NCBI RefSeq assembly: GCF_003473295.1
Contig: NZ_QRMP01000002.1
Span: forward strand, 1,204 to 65,203
Direction of reading: 5' to 3'
Source: Parabacteroides sp. AM08-6
Lineage (GTDB): Bacteria > Bacteroidota > Bacteroidia > Bacteroidales > Tannerellaceae
Length of the DNA: 64,000 nucleotides
Part shown: positions 9,311 to 17,756 of the stretch, piece by piece
Position numbering within the stretch: the first letter of the stretch is position 1
Layout of the letters: every line of letters starts with the position of its first letter
The notes under the pieces: model-generated
Seen by the model: the letters and a program-made list of their open reading frames with translations, nothing else
Database searches by the model: none
What the model was told of the DNA's origin: nothing
Position numbers and translations under genes: made by a program

Positions 9311-10462
9311 ATGAAACTAAAAAACATATTTCTATCAGCCTTGGCAGTTCTTGTGTGTACTGCCTGTTCCAAGGATGAGAATTCATCTTCATCTTGGAGA
9401 GATAAAGCGGACGCGTCTTTGAGCGTTATGGTGAAAGCTGCAGGGACAGCGAAAACGAAAGGTTTTCATCCGAACGATGAAAATGAGTTAGCAGGCGAAG
9501 CCAAAGTAAACAGTCTGGCGGTGCTTGTCTTCGATGATGAGAGTGCCGACGTGGTTGGTTACGGATGGCAGAACACGACCGGTTCGGAAGGTGAAGCTAC
9601 TATTCCCAGCGTCCAAACGAAGGCAGTGAAAGCTCGTATCGTAATCGTTTCGAATGTGGAGGAAAATACGTTTGCGAATGTGACGAATTATTCCGATTTC
9701 GAGGCACGTTTGGCGCGTTTGGCTGACCAGACACAAGATAATTTGGTGATGAGTAGTCCGGTGATTGTTTCAAACAACACATTGGTTGCGGGAGATAATT
9801 ATCTCGGCTATGAAAATGCGATAACAAATATCAACGGTATTGATTCGCCTGTAGAAATAACCCGTTTGGCAGCCCGTATCGATATGGTAAGCCTGAAAAC
9901 TACTTTTACAAGAACAGCTTTGGTAAACCGTACGGTACGTATCGATGAAGTCTCGATAGTCAATGAAAACACGGCCTCCCGTTTCTTCAGCGAAAATTAT
10001 TGGGGAGCAGTGATGGTGAAGGGTTATTTGGCTGACAGCCCGGTAGAAGCTTTCAACCGTAATCTGTCGAACGGCTCTCCCATAGAAGATACTCCTTATG
10101 TACATTATGTAATGGAAAACGATGCTTCGGAAAATGCTACACAGATTGTCGTGAAAGCGACTTTGCTGGAAACAGATACTCATTATGCGGAAGTGAAAAC
10201 CTTTACTGCCGATATCAATAAAAACGGGATACTGAACGGTTTCGACCATAATTATATCAAGCGAAACTACGTCTATCGCCTGAATATCACATTTGGCGAT
10301 ACCAGTTTCGACGGAACCCTTGAGAAACCGACTGACCCGGATCCCGATCCTGATCCTGATCCCGAGGATCCTCCAACGCCTCCGACTCCGACAACCGGTG
10401 ATTTGGATGTACAAGTTGAAGTGGTAAGCTGGGGACCTGTCTCTCAAGATGTGGAAATTTAA
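9311..10462 (+). CDS. Fimbrillin-like lipoprotein with Pro-Asp linker
   Basis: A 383-residue lipoprotein (MKLKNIFLS, lipobox VCTAC). It has the fimbrillin segment VEITRLAARIDMVSL and a C-terminal strand VEVVSWGPVSQDVEI that closely resembles the end of the 3341 pilin. Just before that strand lies a low-complexity linker of alternating Asp-Pro (about residues 339-350) continuing into PPTPPTPTT. The linker would give the C-terminal strand a flexible tether, unusual among the other pilins here. It starts 21 bp after the DUF4906-like gene and is likely co-transcribed. Confidence 0.7.
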   Translation: MKLKNIFLSALAVLVCTACSKDENSSSSWRDKADASLSVMVKAAGTAKTKGFHPNDENELAGEAKVNSLAVLVFDDESADVVGYGWQNTTGSEGEATIPSVQTKAVKARIVIVSNVEENTFANVTNYSDFEARLARLADQTQDNLVMSSPVIVSNNTLVAGDNYLGYENAITNINGIDSPVEITRLAARIDMVSLKTTFTRTALVNRTVRIDEVSIVNENTASRFFSENYWGAVMVKGYLADSPVEAFNRNLSNGSPIEDTPYVHYVMENDASENATQIVVKATLLETDTHYAEVKTFTADINKNGILNGFDHNYIKRNYVYRLNITFGDTSFDGTLEKPTDPDPDPDPDPEDPPTPPTPTTGDLDVQVEVVSWGPVSQDVEI

Positions 10463-10510
10463 TTTGTAAGTCAAAATAATAGAAAAAGAAATAATAAAAA
10501 TATTACAATT

Positions 10511-11818
10511 ATGAAATTAAGGAATTTATTTTTAGCGTCGCTGGCTATCTGCACAATGGCCTCCTGCTCGAAAGACGAAGACGGTCCATCTATTCCTCAG
10601 GAAGTGGACGCATATCTGTCGATAGCTGCTGTACCGGGTGATTTGGTTGCAAAAGCTTCTGAAAAAGGCGAGGAAGAACTCGGTGAAACAAAAGAACAAG
10701 TTGTAAACACATTAACAGCTTTTGTTTTTAAGGCAGGTGAAACGGATGCACCTATAACTGATGAAAGCTTACAGACATTCGTTATCAGTAAGACCGTTGC
10801 AATAGGAACTAGTGAAGTTGGCGATAGTAAAGATGCTATCGTAGGCAAGGTTGGAGATGAAAGAACAATTACTGCAATCAAAGGAATTCATGTTAAAGTA
10901 GCAGCTCCGGAAGGTGCTACTACAACATCAAAGACTCAATTTAAAGTGGTATTGGTTGCCAATTGCAAAGATTTGTCCGCAACAAGTGTAAAAGATTTGA
11001 AGACAAAACTAACTCCTGATATTCTTTCGTTTGGGGGAGTAGGTACTTCTTATTTACCCATGTCGAGCGAACCCTTGACAATTAACTCTCTTACACCTTA
11101 TACAACAGAGAAGCATATTCAGAATTGGTTTAATGGTGATAGTCAAACGCCTGTTACCATAGAAAATGGTACGGATAATACTGGAGCAACAACTGTAGGA
11201 ACTGCTGCGACATTGATACGTGCAATCTCTCGTGTCCAGATAGAAAGTCTGAATACGAATTTTCAGGGACAATATAAGGGTGCTACCTTTACAGTAGATG
11301 CAATTTATTTGGTAAATGTACGTGCAACGGAGACAATCATGCGACAAGAAAATGCAGATGCTATTTATTACAGAGGTGGATTGCAAGATTATACTGTTTT
11401 AGATAAGTTGATTGATGAAAACAGTGTATCGAAGACAGAACCTTGTAGTTTGTGGAAAAAATATACAGAGAATAATATTTTATCTTCTAGCCCAAATGCC
11501 ACTTTTAATACCTTTAAATCGTATATCAATGTAAATAGTCCAAATGGTTTGACCGGTTCTCAGACACGTTTGATTATTGCTGGAGATTTGAAACTTCAGA
11601 ATGGTACAGCTATGGGACGTAAATATTTCCATATACCATTGAAAGATGTTGGAGACGCGGGAAATGTTGTTAATAATAAGATTTATAAGATAACAGCAAC
11701 CATTACAGGTGAAGGTAATCCGGAACCAGATCAGATTTTGGATAATGCTTGTATCAACTTCACTATTACTGTTGCAAACTGGCAAGTTGTAGATCAGACG
11801 GAAGAAGATATAAATTAA
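10511..11818 (+). CDS. FimA/Mfa1-type fimbrillin lipoprotein
   Basis: Last gene of the 4945 operon. The 435-residue lipoprotein starts MKLRNLFLASLAICTMASC with the lipobox at Cys19 and SKDED after it, nearly the same export signal as the 3341 pilin. The central segment AATLIRAISRVQIESL and the end ITVANWQVVDQ are fimbrillin hallmarks. The stretch after about 10890 is more AT-rich than the beginning, again pointing to a conserved export head on a more variable body. A hairpin terminator follows at 11845. Confidence 0.75.
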   Translation: MKLRNLFLASLAICTMASCSKDEDGPSIPQEVDAYLSIAAVPGDLVAKASEKGEEELGETKEQVVNTLTAFVFKAGETDAPITDESLQTFVISKTVAIGTSEVGDSKDAIVGKVGDERTITAIKGIHVKVAAPEGATTTSKTQFKVVLVANCKDLSATSVKDLKTKLTPDILSFGGVGTSYLPMSSEPLTINSLTPYTTEKHIQNWFNGDSQTPVTIENGTDNTGATTVGTAATLIRAISRVQIESLNTNFQGQYKGATFTVDAIYLVNVRATETIMRQENADAIYYRGGLQDYTVLDKLIDENSVSKTEPCSLWKKYTENNILSSSPNATFNTFKSYINVNSPNGLTGSQTRLIIAGDLKLQNGTAMGRKYFHIPLKDVGDAGNVVNNKIYKITATITGEGNPEPDQILDNACINFTITVANWQVVDQTEEDIN

Positions 11819-11844
11819 AAATAAATTGTATCTAAATATCAGGG

Positions 11845-11877
11845 ACTGGAGTAGTTATCATTACTGCTCCAGTTTTT
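11845..11877 (+). terminator. Intrinsic terminator of the 4945 operon
   Basis: Hairpin with arms ACTGGAGTAG and CTGCTCCAGT followed by six T. It falls between the last gene of the operon and the next fimbrial promoter. Confidence 0.8.
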
Positions 11878-11952
11878 TATATATTGTATTCGAACAAGGC
11901 AATCCTATCGCATCTACGGGTATGCCTATCAATCTGAGATCCTGTTACATTT

Positions 11953-12010
11953 ACCGCTTAAACTTGAAATTACCACCTATCCTTGCTTATTATTTACTGC
12001 TTTACTTTTG
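11953..12010 (+). promoter_or_regulatory. Fimbrial regulon promoter, copy 3 (for the 12044 operon)
   Basis: Half-site ACCGCTTAAA at 11953, half-site ACCTAT at 11975, 26 bp, then TTTG within -7 box TACTTTTG (12003-12010). CTATCAAT at 11926-11933 is a third shared element. TGAAATT at 11965 is shared with copies 4 and, with one change, 5. The copy 4 region is recognisably homologous over at least 80 bp, consistent with module duplication. Confidence 0.65.
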
Positions 12011-12043
12011 TGACTGTAAGTTCAAACGAAAAACTTTTTAGTC

Positions 12044-13144
12044 ATGAAGATCAAAAATATACTTTTTGCAATTTGCTTTATGTTTGCGGCTGTCTCCTGT
12101 TCGATGGATGATGAGAACGTAATGGATGATATGGGTAAAGAAATAACAAATGCTTCCGAACAATATTCCTTGATTAATTTTGGTATCGATTTAAATAACC
12201 CGCAGACAAAATCGGGAACTGCTGTGGGGAATGATACTCAAGGCCTTTCAGATGATGAAAAGAAAATTAATTCATGCCGTATCGTTATTTTGGAAAATAA
12301 TAAAATCCTGGATATATTGACCGGGACTACCACACAAGCGGGTGACGTTTATAAAGTGGGTAATATTAAGTTTTTGACAAAATATTGGGAAGGACGTAAA
12401 CTGACAGCAATGGCAATCATTAATGCGGAAGGTGTTGATTTAAGTGGTTGTGTGGATAGAGATGATTTGGACAAACCTGTTCAGGATTTATTGGAAGCTG
12501 ATAAATTAGTGAAAATAGGCGAAAAAGTAATTACTTTTGGCCCTCAGGGTAATGTTTCCCAACATTACCCATCTGCTATAGAGGCTGCAAATGATGCTAA
12601 TGTACAAACAATAAACATACCGGTTCATCATCTGGCTGCCCGCTTGGAATTTGCTAATTTTAAATATACTGTGGATGAAAATTCTCTTATAAAGAATCCA
12701 TCAGTGAAACTATTGAGTGCCAGATTTGTGAATGTCAACAAGAAAAGTTTGCTTCTCTCGGAAGAAGCCCGCGATAAATCGGGCATTGACGGAAAAGTTA
12801 CTTCTACAAGTTGTATGACTTCTCTGGAGAATGGAGTGGCTATTCAACCGGGTTTGCGTTCTTATTCTTATGCAAATACAAATTCTGATAAAGCTGTTGC
12901 TTTGGAAGTAGTTTTTTCTGTCGACGGCAGAAATTATACGAAACAGTATGTTGTTAACCGTCCGACAGGAAGTTATGCAGATGGAGATTTTACAAATAGT
13001 GTAGGAAAGGGAAACGAGTATGTAAGAGCCGGTTATATTTATCGGCTGACTGTAAATATTACCGTGTCTAAAGATTGGGTAAAAAGTTCAATCAATTGTT
13101 ATACAAACGATTGGATTCACAACGAATGGAATGTCGAATTTTAA
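12044..13144 (+). CDS. Fimbrillin lipoprotein, duplicated module A first gene
   Basis: A 366-residue lipoprotein (lipobox AAVSC) whose mature start SMDDENVMDDMGKEI matches the start of the 14868 gene product (SMDDETVFNDMDKEI). It has the fimbrillin segment HHLAARLEFANFKY and a C-terminus INCYTNDWIHNEWNVEF; the CYTNDW motif is also shared with the 14868 product. It begins 34 nt after the -7 box of a regulon promoter and is followed after 15 bp by 13160. The intact copy here serves as a template for reading the frameshift in its paralogue. Confidence 0.75.
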   Translation: MKIKNILFAICFMFAAVSCSMDDENVMDDMGKEITNASEQYSLINFGIDLNNPQTKSGTAVGNDTQGLSDDEKKINSCRIVILENNKILDILTGTTTQAGDVYKVGNIKFLTKYWEGRKLTAMAIINAEGVDLSGCVDRDDLDKPVQDLLEADKLVKIGEKVITFGPQGNVSQHYPSAIEAANDANVQTINIPVHHLAARLEFANFKYTVDENSLIKNPSVKLLSARFVNVNKKSLLLSEEARDKSGIDGKVTSTSCMTSLENGVAIQPGLRSYSYANTNSDKAVALEVVFSVDGRNYTKQYVVNRPTGSYADGDFTNSVGKGNEYVRAGYIYRLTVNITVSKDWVKSSINCYTNDWIHNEWNVEF

Positions 13145-13159
13145 TTAAGGGTAAGTTTT

Positions 13160-14629
13160 ATGAAACTAAGAAATTTAATATCATCAATAGCAATAGCTTT
13201 GGCTATATTTTCTTCTTGTACGGATGAAAATATTATAGAGCCGACAACGTCTACCGCTAAAGTGTCTATCGCATTACAGCCTTCGGCTATTATCATGAAG
13301 GCGGGAGACGGTACGACACAGTGGGCTACTAACGAAGAATTATCGGTAAACGATTGTATTTTAGCTATATTCAAAGGAGATGATAAAGTGCTTGTGAAGT
13401 ATTATGGAGATTTGTCTGAAATAGGAACTTCTGAAGTTTCAACTCCATTATATCGAATCGAGGCGGGAGAGATAGAGTTGGACATGAATACTCCTTACCA
13501 TGTAATGGTGATAGGTAATCCGGGTGCAAACTTGGTTAGCAGCTACGAAAGTTGTACAACCAAAGCTGCTTTTAAGGAGATATGGGAAGGAAAGGATACA
13601 TACGCGTTTGATCCTTCAAACTTGCTTAAATTCGGTGAATTGGATGCAACAATAACGGAAGCAGCTAATCCGGTAATAACCGTTCCTCTTACCCAGGTGG
13701 CAGCCCGTATTAATTTGAGGGTTACAACGGAATTGCCGGGAAAGACCTTAGTTAAAGGACCTTATTATGAATCGTTGGATGGTAAAATAGAATTAGATTC
13801 TTTGGTAAAGACTTTGACTGATGCTGAAATTGAGAGACTTTTCCCTGGAGCTGAGAAACAGCAGAATATATCCGGTGAAAGCATAAAAAATGGAGAATTT
13901 TATTATGGGAATAGAAAGGTTACAGCAGGGAAGATGAGTAATGGCTATAAAGGATATAAGATCCCTAATTATCAAGCATATAAAATACATGAGTATAGAA
14001 AATATGTTTTGGAGATAAAAACTTTAAAAATTGATAATATACGAACACGAGCAATCGCTGTAGAACCGGCTCAAGACGAGAATACTTATTTGATAATGGG
14101 GTATGAACCTACATTAAATAGCCTTTTGGGGCAATATGTATTTTATACTTACGAGCGTGTAGACCAGACCTCCTCTCCTTTGACGGTAGTGATTTCAGGA
14201 GATTTATATCAGGCAAATGTGAAAGAAAAGACATTGGTGACTACTGATTGGTGGATATTTAATGCAAAAAATAAAGTTTCATTAGATTATAAAGGTAGTG
14301 ATGAACTAAGCGTTGAAACAGGGTGGGGATTCAGCGAAACGTATTTTTTTGCGGAAAGCAAAGGTGATAACTGGCAAGAAGTTGAAGGCGGTGAGACTAT
14401 TGTAGATGATGGAGAAAAAGAATTGAAGGCTGTAGTAGATAAGCTTTCTTTTACGATAGAACCGAAAAAAGGTATTCCTGAAACTTGTCATACCGATGGT
14501 GTAATTCACGGTAATCTGTATGACGTAAATGCAAAAATGGTGAAAATGCCACCGATACCGACAGAGAATTCTTTGGATGTCGAAATAAAATCCTATGGTA
14601 CGGTGAATGTAGACTTCGGATTTAATTAA
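13160..14629 (+). CDS. Fimbrillin-like lipoprotein, module A second gene
   Basis: A 489-residue lipoprotein starting MKLRNLISSIAIALAIFSSC. After the lipobox the domain runs through VSIALQPSAIIMKAG and DCILAIFKGDDKVLVKYYG to VITVPLTQVAARINLRV, the fimbrillin core; the 16047 product has the same order (FYVAIFAGDG, LTVPLTQLTARIDF). The C-terminal strand is DVEIKSYGTVNVDFGFN. It is larger than typical shaft pilins, so it may be a minor subunit. A terminator follows directly. Confidence 0.7.
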   Translation: MKLRNLISSIAIALAIFSSCTDENIIEPTTSTAKVSIALQPSAIIMKAGDGTTQWATNEELSVNDCILAIFKGDDKVLVKYYGDLSEIGTSEVSTPLYRIEAGEIELDMNTPYHVMVIGNPGANLVSSYESCTTKAAFKEIWEGKDTYAFDPSNLLKFGELDATITEAANPVITVPLTQVAARINLRVTTELPGKTLVKGPYYESLDGKIELDSLVKTLTDAEIERLFPGAEKQQNISGESIKNGEFYYGNRKVTAGKMSNGYKGYKIPNYQAYKIHEYRKYVLEIKTLKIDNIRTRAIAVEPAQDENTYLIMGYEPTLNSLLGQYVFYTYERVDQTSSPLTVVISGDLYQANVKEKTLVTTDWWIFNAKNKVSLDYKGSDELSVETGWGFSETYFFAESKGDNWQEVEGGETIVDDGEKELKAVVDKLSFTIEPKKGIPETCHTDGVIHGNLYDVNAKMVKMPPIPTENSLDVEIKSYGTVNVDFGFN

Positions 14630-14654
14630 TTCAAAGTGAAATAAGAACTTTCAG

Positions 14655-14690
14655 ATTAGTCTCTCTTTTTTAAGAGGGACTAATTTTTTT
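14655..14690 (+). terminator. Intrinsic terminator of fimbrial module A
   Basis: Hairpin ATTAGTCTCTCTT / AAGAGGGACTAAT with a short T-rich loop, followed by an eight-T run. Confidence 0.85.
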
Positions 14691-14777
14691 TGTGTATGTT
14701 CTCTTAAAATACTTTTCTTGCTGGTGTTTCTATCGTGTTTAAAGGCATGTCTCTCAATTTTGCTCTCTGTTACATTT

Positions 14778-14835
14778 ACCCCTTAAAGATGAAATTCACG
14801 CCTATCCTCTCAAAATCATATATCCCATACTTTTG
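14778..14835 (+). promoter_or_regulatory. Fimbrial regulon promoter, copy 4 (for the 14868 operon)
   Basis: Half-site ACCCCTTAAA at 14778, half-site GCCTAT at 14800, 26 bp, then TTTG within -7 box TACTTTTG (14828-14835). CTCTCAAT at 14751-14758 occupies the position of the CTATCAAT element in copies 2 and 3. There is no -33 box. The first ATG is 33 nt after the -7 box. Confidence 0.65.
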
Positions 14836-14867
14836 TATCGTAAGTCAAACGAAAAAATATTTAAGTT

Positions 14868-16021
14868 ATGAAACTAACGAATATACTCTCGATTTTTGTC
14901 CTTCTGGCAGTAACGATTTCCTGCTCCATGGATGATGAAACTGTCTTTAATGATATGGATAAAGAGATTCAGAACAGCCTTGAATCTTACGCTTATTTTA
15001 ATATAGGTATGAATGGGGGAGATATTGCAACAAAAACTTCATCAGCAACTGATGGCGGCACTGAAAATCCGGATGATGTAAATAGTACGGAATCTTCTGT
15101 TTGGGGTGTTTTTGTGGCAATAACGTATGGGGATAAGGTACTGACTTCTTATTACTACTCTTCTGAAAAGAATGAAATTGTGGCTTTGAGTGATTCCTAT
15201 TCCTTCCAATTGAAAGGTCATATGTTTGTTAAGGTTCCTGCAGGGAAACCGACATTGACTTGTTATGCTGTAGCAAATGTTCGAGGAACTGAAGTAGCAG
15301 ATTTGTCAGCTCAGACAACTCTGACAGCGATAAAGAATGTGCTTCTTTCCGAACAGGCAAACATTTTACCTAAAGAGGGTTCTTATGATTTGAGTGGCTA
15401 TAAAACGACTTCCAAACTACTTCATACTCCTGTTACTGACGGAAATGGATATACTGAAGACCGTATTATGGAGGATGGCGTTGATAAATGTAATAATGTA
15501 AAAATAAATCTTTCTCAACGGGCTGTTGCAGTCGAATTGGCTAAATTTAAAGTTCGTACAAAGAAAGGTGATACTTATGAAGATTTAGACTTCACTGTCG
15601 ATTCTGTAGCTTTGTTAAATGGAAAACAAATGACAAGGGTTGCTTCTGAATATGAGGGTCTCAAGCTGGATTATTTGGGGATGAGAAACATTCTCCGAAT
15701 GATATTAATACAAGAACAGGCCATGCTTATGGCACTTATGACCAAATACGATTTTACGCTTACGAAAATACAAGTACTACAAAAACTTCATTAAAAGTAG
15801 TCTATACAGTTGGCGGTGTTCAAAAAAATGCTACTTTTACAATTAAAACTCCTGTTGATAATCAACTTGGTTATGAGGAAAAGGTTTTGGCCAATCATTT
15901 ATACAAACTGAATGTAACAATTACCAATGAAGTGGTAGATGTAGACGTACAATGCTATACGAATGACTGGAAAGAAGGCGGAGATTTGTCGGCTGTGGTA
16001 AAACCTTCTACGAATAATTAA
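14868..16021 (+). pseudogene. Frameshifted fimbrillin, module B first gene
   Basis: Paralogue of the 12044 product, interrupted by one missing base. The first frame encodes a lipoprotein (lipobox TISC, then SMDDETVFNDMDKEI) and runs to a premature stop at 15792-15794. The rest of the pilin continues in another frame to TAA at 16019-16021, including FYAYENTSTTKTSLKVVY and CYTNDWKEGG. The frames join cleanly if the four-G run at 15677-15680 had five G, reading DYLGDEKHSPNDINTRTG across the join. This could be a real loss, homopolymer-based phase variation, or a sequencing error. If real, translation gives a protein without the C-terminal strand that subunits need for polymerisation. Confidence 0.8.
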
Positions 16022-16046
16022 TGCTAACGGGTAAAATTTATATAAG

Positions 16047-17699
16047 ATGAAAATACTAAATTTAATAAGTGGAATTTGTTTGTTGGCCGTTGGGTTATTC
16101 TCTTGTACCTCGGAAGAAGAGATAGGGCCGGCAAAGGGTAACGCTTCCTTGTCTGTAGTTTTTTCCGTAGGAGATGCTACAACAAAAGCGACACTGGCAG
16201 AGGGCTATAAGATAGCAACAACTGATGAAATTAAGATTAATAATTTCTATGTAGCTATATTTGCAGGAGATGGGACAAAGATTGACGACGCTACTGTGAG
16301 CGATGTTGCTGATGCAACTTCGGTTAAGGTCGGTGAATTGCCGGGTTATCAGGTGTCTTTCCAAGATGTTTATGTCAGACATAAAAAAGTGTTTGCGTTA
16401 GTTGTCGCTAACGCAAGCGATAATAAGTTATATAGTACTTTTGAGGGCTATACGAACTATTCTCAATACACAAATATTAATAATGACAATGTGATTGAGA
16501 CTTCAATATTCGAAGCTGGTAATTTAGCGAAATCCGGAGTATCAAGCACTGAAACTTTAACTTCCGGAACGAATCTAACTTTAACTGTTCCTCTAACTCA
16601 GCTTACTGCCCGAATTGATTTCGGAACGATTTCTGCAGCTGAAACAAAGGCCGGTACAAACGGAGAAACAAGTTCAAAAGATGAATATTCATATTCTGAT
16701 TGGGGAATAGTGGCTTTACAAGGAACAATAGATGATACTATCTGGAATGACTTAAGGAGTAGAGCTGAAGCAAAAGCTAATGCTAGTGATGGGACATGGG
16801 AGCCTAAGAGTAATAAAAAGGAGGAGATTTCTTATGGTCTGTCTGATTATCAGGTAAAGTGTGATGATGAGGCGTGGTATTATACTTGGAAACATTATAA
16901 CCAATGGAAAACTATAGAGAACAAGCTTGGAGGATATTTTTATTCAGTTATTTATGGTGAGTGGAAATCTGATATGTCTTCTAGGCTTTGGTATCGATAT
17001 CGTAGTGCTTATTACGGAAAGCGTATTTTGCTTGTTCGTCGAAAAGTTTCGCATTACAAAGTAACTTCTACTACTTCTCCCGATGAAGAATATACAGGTG
17101 GTTTTGTCGGTACTATATCCGGTGTGGTAAATGGAAAAATAAATACAATTTTCGAAACAAGTGGTAATAATGCTTATGCGGGTGTGTCAGTCGATGGTAT
17201 TGCTCAAAATACTTCGTTTTATACCTATGAGTTTCCTGCTAATGAGGATTTGACAATTACATTACATGGGCATTTTGAAGAGGCTTCCTCCGGTGGCTCC
17301 GAATCTACGAGCGAAGATAAAACGCTTGTAGAAGAATATTGGGAATATGGTATTTGGGAACAAACGAGTACTGACGGGACATGGAATGTCTCTTCTGATT
17401 TAACAGGAATTTCGAGAAGTGTGACATGGTATGGTGATAAAGGGTTAAAAACCCCTATCGCAACAAAAGCACCGGAGATTTCTTCTTTGAAGAGTGCTTC
17501 GACGGATGATGTCTATTATGTGGTGAAATGGTCGGAAGATGTAACGGATGCCAAAGGTAATGCAGTAACATTGCAACGGGGAAAACGTTATAAGTTGAAC
17601 AGTGTTCAATTGAAGCAAAATAAAGCCCATTTGGTTGTATCGGTTGCTTCTTGGAGTAATGCGAAGTTCGATGTTATTTATGGTGAAGAAACTAAATAA
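16047..17699 (+). CDS. Fimbrillin-like lipoprotein, module B second gene
   Basis: A 550-residue lipoprotein (MKILNLISGICLLAVGLFSC). It is paralogous to the 13160 product: same position in the module, FYVAIFAGDGTKID, LTVPLTQLTARIDF, and a C-terminal strand VVSVASWSNAKFDVIYG. The central region (about residues 230-330) is rich in Trp and Tyr and has no counterpart in the paralogue, so it may be a variable surface insertion. It lies 25 bp after the end of the frameshifted pilin and 57 bp before the tip-like gene, in one operon. Confidence 0.65.
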   Translation: MKILNLISGICLLAVGLFSCTSEEEIGPAKGNASLSVVFSVGDATTKATLAEGYKIATTDEIKINNFYVAIFAGDGTKIDDATVSDVADATSVKVGELPGYQVSFQDVYVRHKKVFALVVANASDNKLYSTFEGYTNYSQYTNINNDNVIETSIFEAGNLAKSGVSSTETLTSGTNLTLTVPLTQLTARIDFGTISAAETKAGTNGETSSKDEYSYSDWGIVALQGTIDDTIWNDLRSRAEAKANASDGTWEPKSNKKEEISYGLSDYQVKCDDEAWYYTWKHYNQWKTIENKLGGYFYSVIYGEWKSDMSSRLWYRYRSAYYGKRILLVRRKVSHYKVTSTTSPDEEYTGGFVGTISGVVNGKINTIFETSGNNAYAGVSVDGIAQNTSFYTYEFPANEDLTITLHGHFEEASSGGSESTSEDKTLVEEYWEYGIWEQTSTDGTWNVSSDLTGISRSVTWYGDKGLKTPIATKAPEISSLKSASTDDVYYVVKWSEDVTDAKGNAVTLQRGKRYKLNSVQLKQNKAHLVVSVASWSNAKFDVIYGEETK

Positions 17700-17756
17700 G
17701 AAGAAGACAAGGACTTTGCTATAAATTGAAGTACAATAATAAAAAGCATAAAGATT

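Noticed and set aside
11826-12041. Plus-strand 71-codon frame between fimbrial operons
   Set aside because: It covers the operon terminator and the regulon promoter, so it cannot be a gene.
14735-14935. Plus-strand frame upstream of the module B pilin
   Set aside because: It crosses promoter elements and overlaps the pilin start in another frame.
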